Assembly: GCF_003298775.1 (NCBI RefSeq)
Contig: NZ_QNTQ01000006.1
Coordinates: 248,001-312,000 of the forward strand
Reading direction: 5' to 3'
DNA length: 64,000 bases
Origin: Rhodosalinus halophilus
GTDB lineage: Bacteria > Pseudomonadota > Alphaproteobacteria > Rhodobacterales > Rhodobacteraceae
This document shows, in pieces, positions 59,963-64,000 of the stretch. Positions within the stretch are counted from its first letter, which is position 1, and every line of letters begins with the position of its first letter. A model generated the notes under the pieces. It searched no databases, was not told the origin of the DNA, and saw only the letters and a list, made by a program, of their open reading frames with translations. The position numbers and the translations under genes are program-made.

Positions 59963-60868
59963 ATGGCACGGCGGCGCAAGGGGCGCGACATTTCCGGCTG
60001 GCTGGTGATCGACAAGCCTTCGGGGATCGGCTCGACAGATGTGGTCAACATCGTGCGCCGCGCCCTGAACGCGAAGAAGGCGGGGCACGCCGGCACCCTC
60101 GATCCGCAGGCCACCGGTGTCCTGGCCGTGGCGCTGGGCGAGGCGACGAAAACCGTTCCCTACGTCACCGACGCGCTCAAGGCCTATGTCTTCACCGTGC
60201 GCTTCGGGCAGGCGACCGAGACGGACGACGCCGAGGGCGCAGTGATCGCCGAGAGCGACCACCGCCCGACCGACGCGGAGATCAAGGCCGCGCTGGGCGC
60301 CTTCGTCGGCGAGATCATGCAGGTGCCGCCTGCCTATTCGGCGGTCCGCGTCGCCGGCGAGCGCGCCTATGCGCTGGCGCGCGGCGGACAGGCGGCGGAA
60401 CTGGAGGCGCGGCCGCTCTGGGTGGAGTCGCTGATCCTCGCCGACCGGCCCGACCGCGACCACGCCGAGCTCGAAATGGTCTGCGGCAAGGGCGGTTATG
60501 TGCGCTCCGTCGCGCGCGATCTCGGCGAGGCGCTGGGGTGTCTTGGCCATGTCACGGCGTTGCGGCGGGTCTGGTCCGGGCCCTTCTCGGTCGAGGAGGC
60601 CGTCACGCTGGAGCAGATCGAGGCGCTCGCAGGCACGGCCGAGCTCGACGCGAAGCTCCTTCCGCTCGAGGCGGGGCTGGAGGATCTGCCGCGCGCCCAC
60701 GCCCCGGCCGAAAGCGTGGGGCGGCTGCGCAACGGCAATCCCGCCACGGTCATCGCCAGCGGAATCGACTACGGCGAGGAGTGCTGGGCCGAGGCCCAGG
60801 GGCGCGCCATCGCCGTCGGCCGCTACCGGGGCGGCACCCTGCACCCGAGCCGGGTTTTCAACGCCTGA
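59963..60868 (+). CDS. truB: tRNA pseudouridine(55) synthase
   Basis: A 301-residue enzyme making the T-loop pseudouridine in t[23 protein letters not shown], the catalytic D47 in [20 protein letters not shown], and [20 protein letters not shown] are TruB motifs; the C-terminal part is the PUA-like tail ([15 protein letters not shown] region). GAGAGG precedes ATG 59963. It is followed by a strong bidirectional terminator. Confidence 0.95.
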   Translation: MARRRKGRDISGWLVIDKPSGIGSTDVVNIVRRALNAKKAGHAGTLDPQATGVLAVALGEATKTVPYVTDALKAYVFTVRFGQATETDDAEGAVIAESDHRPTDAEIKAALGAFVGEIMQVPPAYSAVRVAGERAYALARGGQAAELEARPLWVESLILADRPDRDHAELEMVCGKGGYVRSVARDLGEALGCLGHVTALRRVWSGPFSVEEAVTLEQIEALAGTAELDAKLLPLEAGLEDLPRAHAPAESVGRLRNGNPATVIASGIDYGEECWAEAQGRAIAVGRYRGGTLHPSRVFNA

Positions 60869-60884
60869 ACCCTGAACGAGAAAA

Positions 60885-60905
60885 CCCTCCCCGAGGCGGG
60901 GAGGG
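60885..60905. terminator. Bidirectional terminator between truB and hsp20
   Basis: CCCTCCCCG and CGGGGAGGG form a perfect 9-base-pair stem with an AGG loop. It is flanked by AAAA on the left and TTTT (after CGCGG) on the right, so it can end both convergent transcripts. Confidence 0.8.
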
Positions 60906-60935
60906 CGCGGTTTTCGCCGGTCGAGGCCGTCCGGC

Positions 60936-61409
60936 TCAGTTCACCGTTTCGGCATCGACCACGTCCTTCTCGACCGCGGTGTCCTCGGCCTTGGTGATGG
61001 CGATTCGGCGCGGTTTCAGCGCCTCGGGGATCTCTCGCTCGAGGTCGATGTGCAGCATGCCGTCGGAATGGCTCGCGCCGGTCACGCGCACATGGTCGGC
61101 GAGGTGGAACCGCCGCTCGAAGGCGCGGGTGGCGATGCCGCGGTGCAGATAGACGCGGTCTTCGTCCTCCTCGGCCTTGCGCGCCGAGACGACGAGCTGG
61201 TTCTCCTTCACCTCGACGGAAAGATCGTCGGCCGAGAAGCCGGCGACCGCGATCGAGATGCGGTAATGATCCTCGTCGGTCTTCTCGATGTTGTAGGGCG
61301 GATAGGTGGGCTGGCTCACGTCGTTGGCCAGCACCCGGTCCATCATGTCGGCCAGCCGGTCGAAGCCGACGGTGGCGCGGTAGAGCGGAGCAAGATCGAA
61401 GCTTCGCAT
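60936..61409 (-). CDS. Small heat-shock protein Hsp20 (IbpA-like)
   Basis: A 157-residue alpha-crystallin-domain chaperone. RSFDLAPLYRATVGFDRLAD is the IbpA-type N-terminus; the crystallin domain runs from YPPYNIEKTDEDHYRISIAV to FERRFHLADHVRVTGASHSDGML. The C-terminal I-x-I motif is IAI in LKPRRIAITK. It binds unfolding proteins in the cytoplasm. AAGGAGG lies six bases before ATG 61409; a second ATG six bases upstream overlaps that site and is less likely. Heat control is expected but no clear element was identified. Confidence 0.92.
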   Translation of the reverse strand: MRSFDLAPLYRATVGFDRLADMMDRVLANDVSQPTYPPYNIEKTDEDHYRISIAVAGFSADDLSVEVKENQLVVSARKAEEDEDRVYLHRGIATRAFERRFHLADHVRVTGASHSDGMLHIDLEREIPEALKPRRIAITKAEDTAVEKDVVDAETVN

Positions 61410-61548
61410 GGTCATCCTCCTTGGAGCGATACCTGTTGGTGCCCTCCCTCGCGCGGGACGGACGTTCGGCGCCACGGGGCCCGTGCTGGCACCCCGTGGC
61501 GTCGGAAATCTGGGAGCCCCGCGCAGGGCTTTCAAGATGCGGGGCGGA

Positions 61549-62361
61549 TCACTCGGCGGTGACGAACTTGGCGCCCATGTCGCTGGAGCTTTCGCCGACG
61601 CGGAGCCGCCGGATTTCGGGGCCCTCGCCGGGCGCGTGGCCCCGCCCCGCGGCGAGCTCTGCTTCGAGAAGCGCGAGCGGCGCCTCGAGATCGGTGCCGA
61701 GCGCGACCTTCCGGCCGGCCATCTCGGCCTTGGCGCTGACCACCGAGACGATCTGCGGGCCGTCCGGGCCGAAGCTGAAGACCGGCGCGCCGGACGAGCC
61801 GAAGTCCACCTCGCAGTCCATCACCAGCACCCCTGACTGCCGCGCACGCACCGCGCAGACCTCCTGCAGCGAGGGCGCCTCGGCCCGGTCACGGGCATAG
61901 GAGACGACGCCGATCCGCGCGCCGGGGGCGGGCTGCGCGCCCGTGGTGAAGGGGATCACGGTCGTGTTGCGGATCGGCCGCGCGAGCTCCAGCAGAGCCA
62001 CGTCGTTGCGCACCCGCAGCGGGCCGGTTTCGCTCTGAAAGACGTAGTTGGGATGCGCCACGGCCCGGCGGATCGCGCGATAGGCTTCCGCCCGTCCGTT
62101 CCGCCAGCCGGCGAGAAAGGTGATCTCGCGGTGGTCGAGCCGTGCGCCGCTCGCCTTGTCGTAAAGGCAGTGCGCCGCGGTCAGGACCAGATCGGGAGCG
62201 ATCAGCGCGCCGGTGCAGAAACCCGTGCCGGCGAAGTCCAGCCGGCCCACCGCCTCCCATCCGCGACTCTTGTCGCCTGTGTCGAGCGTCTCGAGCGCGC
62301 TCTGCGCGAGCGCCCCGCTGGCGGCGAGGAGCGAAAGGGCGAGGGCGGCGATCAGGCGCAT
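61549..62361 (-). CDS. Secreted trypsin-like serine protease
   Basis: A 270-residue S1-fold protease with a signal peptide (MRLIAALALSLLAASGALAQ). The triad is His in LVLTAAHCLYDKAS, Asp in RVRNDVALLELARPI and Ser in EVDFGSSGAPVFSF (GSSGAP replaces the usual GDSGGP, as in the glutamyl-endopeptidase-like branch). One disulfide is likely between the Cys of FCTGALIAP and AAHC; another may pair VCAVRAR and VMDCEVDF. It acts in the periplasm or outside; the substrate is unknown. GGAGGAG precedes ATG 62361. Confidence 0.85.
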   Translation of the reverse strand: MRLIAALALSLLAASGALAQSALETLDTGDKSRGWEAVGRLDFAGTGFCTGALIAPDLVLTAAHCLYDKASGARLDHREITFLAGWRNGRAEAYRAIRRAVAHPNYVFQSETGPLRVRNDVALLELARPIRNTTVIPFTTGAQPAPGARIGVVSYARDRAEAPSLQEVCAVRARQSGVLVMDCEVDFGSSGAPVFSFGPDGPQIVSVVSAKAEMAGRKVALGTDLEAPLALLEAELAAGRGHAPGEGPEIRRLRVGESSSDMGAKFVTAE

Positions 62362-62411
62362 GGGCGTCTCCTCCGGCTGCGTTTCGGCCCTAGCGCCGGG
62401 GTTGGGCGAAA

Positions 62412-63776
62412 TTAGGGCATGTCCGGGCCGAGCGCGGCGGGCCGCGGCCCGCCGGTCGCCCAGTCCAGAAGCTCCACCGTGTGCACGACGGGAACCTCCG
62501 TGCCGGCGCCGATCTGCATCATGCAGCCGATGTTGCCCGTGGCGATCACCTGCGGCGCCTTCGCTTCCAGCGTGGCGACCTTGCGCGCCTTCAGCTCGGC
62601 CGAGATCTCGGGTTGCATCAGGTTGTAGGTGCCCGCCGAGCCACAGCACAGATGGCTGTCGGCCGGCTCCACCACCTCGAAGCCCGCGCGCTTGAGCAGG
62701 GTCTTGGGCGCGGCCTTGATCTGCTGCCCGTGCTGGAGCGAGCATGCCGCGTGATAGGCGACGCGCAGTCCCCCCGGCGCCGGGCCGGGCGCCGGACGGT
62801 CGTCCGTCCCCGCGATCCGGTCGGCGGCGGGCTGACGCGAAGGCGCCTCTTCCCTCTCGCGCATCAGGAGGGTCAGCACCTCCGACACATCCTTCGCCAG
62901 GCGGCTGACCTCTGCGGCGTCCTCGGCCATGGCGGTGGCGCGGAACATGTGCCCGTAGTCCTTCACCGTGGTGCCGCATCCGCTGGTGTTTATGACCACG
63001 GCGTCGAGGCCCGCGCCGCGCTTCTCCCGCATCCAGGCGCGGATGTTGCGCGCGGCGCTCGCATGGCTTTCGTCGGTTTTGCCCATGTGATGGGTCAGCG
63101 CGCCGCAGCAGCCCGCGCCCTCGGCCACCACCACCTCGGCGCCCAGCCGAGTCAGCAGCCGGATGGTGGCGTCGTTGATGTCGGTGTTGAGCGCGCGCTG
63201 CGCGCAGCCGGTCATCAGCGCCACCCGCATCCGCCGCTCTCCCTTGGCAGGGAACACCTGGGGGTCGTCGTTGCGGCTGACCGGCGGGATGCGCCGCGGC
63301 GCCATGTCGAGCATCGCGCGCAGCCGCGCATCCGGCACCAGCCGCCGGAAGGGCCGCCCGAGCTTCGCCCCCACGAGCGCGAGGCGGAAGCGCCCCGGGT
63401 GGGGCAGCACCTTCGCCAGCAGCCAGCGCAGCGCCCGGTCGCGCCACGGCCGGCGGTAGTGCTTTTCGATGTAGGCGCGCCCGTGATCGACGAGGTGCAT
63501 GTAATGCACGCCCGAGGGGCAGGTCGTCATGCAGGCGAGGCACGAGAGGCAGCGGTCGATGTGCAGCACCGTCTTGTCGTCCGGCACCCGCTCCTGCTCC
63601 AGCATGTCCTTCATCAGGTAGATGCGCCCGCGCGGGGAATCGAGCTCGTCGCCCAGAACCTGATAGGTCGGACAGGTCGCCGTGCAGAAACCGCAGTGCA
63701 CGCAGGCGCGCAGCACCTCGTTCGAGCGTGCGACATCCGGATCGCGCAGCTGCTCTGCCGTGAAATTCGTCTGCAC
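62412..63776 (-). CDS. glcF: Glycolate oxidase iron-sulfur subunit
   Basis: A 454-residue protein with two N-terminal [4Fe-4S] ferredoxin sites (CVHCGFCTATCPTYQ and CLSCLACMTTCPSGVHYMHL) and two CCG domains (GAGCCGALTHHMG, then SHLCCGSAGTYNL). Together with GlcD and GlcE it oxidises glycolate to glyoxylate and passes electrons to the quinone pool. Glyoxylate links to the serine-glyoxylate aminotransferase in this window. The gene starts two bases after the glcE stop, giving the usual glcD-glcE-glcF order. Confidence 0.95.
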   Translation of the reverse strand: MQTNFTAEQLRDPDVARSNEVLRACVHCGFCTATCPTYQVLGDELDSPRGRIYLMKDMLEQERVPDDKTVLHIDRCLSCLACMTTCPSGVHYMHLVDHGRAYIEKHYRRPWRDRALRWLLAKVLPHPGRFRLALVGAKLGRPFRRLVPDARLRAMLDMAPRRIPPVSRNDDPQVFPAKGERRMRVALMTGCAQRALNTDINDATIRLLTRLGAEVVVAEGAGCCGALTHHMGKTDESHASAARNIRAWMREKRGAGLDAVVINTSGCGTTVKDYGHMFRATAMAEDAAEVSRLAKDVSEVLTLLMREREEAPSRQPAADRIAGTDDRPAPGPAPGGLRVAYHAACSLQHGQQIKAAPKTLLKRAGFEVVEPADSHLCCGSAGTYNLMQPEISAELKARKVATLEAKAPQVIATGNIGCMMQIGAGTEVPVVHTVELLDWATGGPRPAALGPDMP

Positions 63777-63778
63777 GC

Positions 63779-64000
63779 TCAGCCCTCCGCGTCGAAGATG
63801 CCGCGCGGGTCGAATCGGCGGCGCAGCCCCTCGGCGAGCGCCGCCACCGCCGGCGCTTCCGGCGGCGCGGCGGGCTCCGGCCCGTCGCCCCGCACCCGCG
63901 TCGCATGGCCGTCGAAGCGGCCCAGCCGCGCGCGCAGATCGGTGCCTTCCGGCACGCGCAGCCAGATCAGCCCCCCGCCCCAGTCGAGCAGCGCGCCCTC
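63779..64000 (-). CDS. glcE: Glycolate oxidase FAD-binding subunit GlcE, C-terminal part
   Basis: The frame enters from the right edge of the window, so only the last 73 residues are seen: LLDWGGGLIWLRVPEG, a variable linker rich in Ala and Pro, and the end LRRRFDPRGIFDAEG, a typical GlcE C-terminus. It ends two bases before glcF. The FAD-binding part lies outside the window. Confidence 0.85.
   Translation of the reverse strand, partial: EGALLDWGGGLIWLRVPEGTDLRARLGRFDGHATRVRGDGPEPAAPPEAPAVAALAEGLRRRFDPRGIFDAEG

Noticed and set aside
61410-61430. RNA thermometer in the hsp20 leader
   Set aside because: CTCC lies two bases from the GGAG of the ribosome site, which is too close to form a hairpin, and no ROSE or fourU pattern was found.
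1-64000. Many long open frames on the strand opposite or offset to real genes (for example 500-1400 codons opposite soeA and tpa)
   Set aside because: They are GC-rich third-position shadows: rich in Arg, Ala, Gly and Pro, without family motifs or ribosome sites, and fully overlapped by recognisable proteins.
1-64000. tRNA, rRNA or CRISPR array
   Set aside because: No cloverleaf with a T-loop pattern, no rRNA-like stretch and no regularly spaced direct repeats were seen while reading. The integrase element has no visible tRNA attachment site.

Overview
The window is GC-rich, densely coded DNA from an alphaproteobacterium, most likely a member of the Rhodobacterales (Roseobacter/Paracoccus-like). 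The evidence is the combination of ccoNOQP with FNR/FixK boxes, a taurine-pyruvate aminotransferase beside a sulfite-oxidising soe-type operon, serine-cycle genes (serine-glyoxylate aminotransferase, malate-CoA ligase), a short-chain acyl-CoA regulator, and a recurrent intergenic GTATTT element. The species cannot be named from sequence reading alone. No rRNA, tRNA or CRISPR array was seen.

Layout. Bases 1-4080 hold the tail of an ABC exporter, a truncated methyltransferase, an NTF2-like protein and a large BTAD/TolB/TPR regulator. Bases 4000-7450 are a decayed integrated element: a cupin scrap, an FtsH-like C-terminal fragment, one orphan gene, an integrase C-terminal fragment, a frameshifted AlpA-type regulator and a P4-type integrase with an in-frame amber codon and no N-terminus. 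Bases 7450-16640 return to core-like genes (ABC ATPase, zinc-finger protein, PhoX phosphatase, aspartoacylase-like hydrolase, 1-Cys peroxiredoxin, aldehyde dehydrogenase, VOC dioxygenase, MarR regulator, tryptophan-dioxygenase-family protein).

Bases 16800-21500 form a tight catabolic operon: nitrilase, gentisate-type ring-cleavage cupin, fumarylpyruvate hydrolase-like enzyme, maleate isomerase and an IclR regulator. Read together they suggest nitrile hydrolysis followed by gentisate-like ring fission to maleate plus pyruvate and isomerisation to fumarate. Bases 21700-26650 hold an acyl-CoA-sensing regulator divergent from serine-glyoxylate aminotransferase and malate-CoA ligase. Then come a dimethylglycine-dehydrogenase-like flavoenzyme with a translationally coupled class V aminotransferase, Lrp/alanine dehydrogenase, and a vWA/TadG-like protein.

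Bases 34400-38900 contain ccoNOQP and a universal stress protein sharing a promoter region with two FNR-type boxes. Next are a hydrolase, fmt and two deformylases (one lacking the catalytic Glu), succinate-semialdehyde dehydrogenase, a formamidase-like hydrolase, a TauD-type dioxygenase and creatinase. Bases 48474-59050 are all on the minus strand: aromatic decarboxylase, HpcH aldolase, TPR-sulfotransferase, taurine-pyruvate aminotransferase, then soeA, an embedded methyltransferase, soeB and soeC. The end holds RluA, TruB, Hsp20, a trypsin-like protease and glcF/glcE (glcE runs off the window).

Metabolically the region suits a heterotroph living on organic nitrogen and sulfur compounds (taurine, creatine, methylated glycines, aromatic nitriles). 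Points most worth a second look are the nitrilase/gentisate/maleate operon, the methyltransferase inside the soe operon, a three-way-junction DNA element between tpa and soeA, the recurrent GTATTT element, and the deformylase paralogue with Gln in place of the catalytic Glu.
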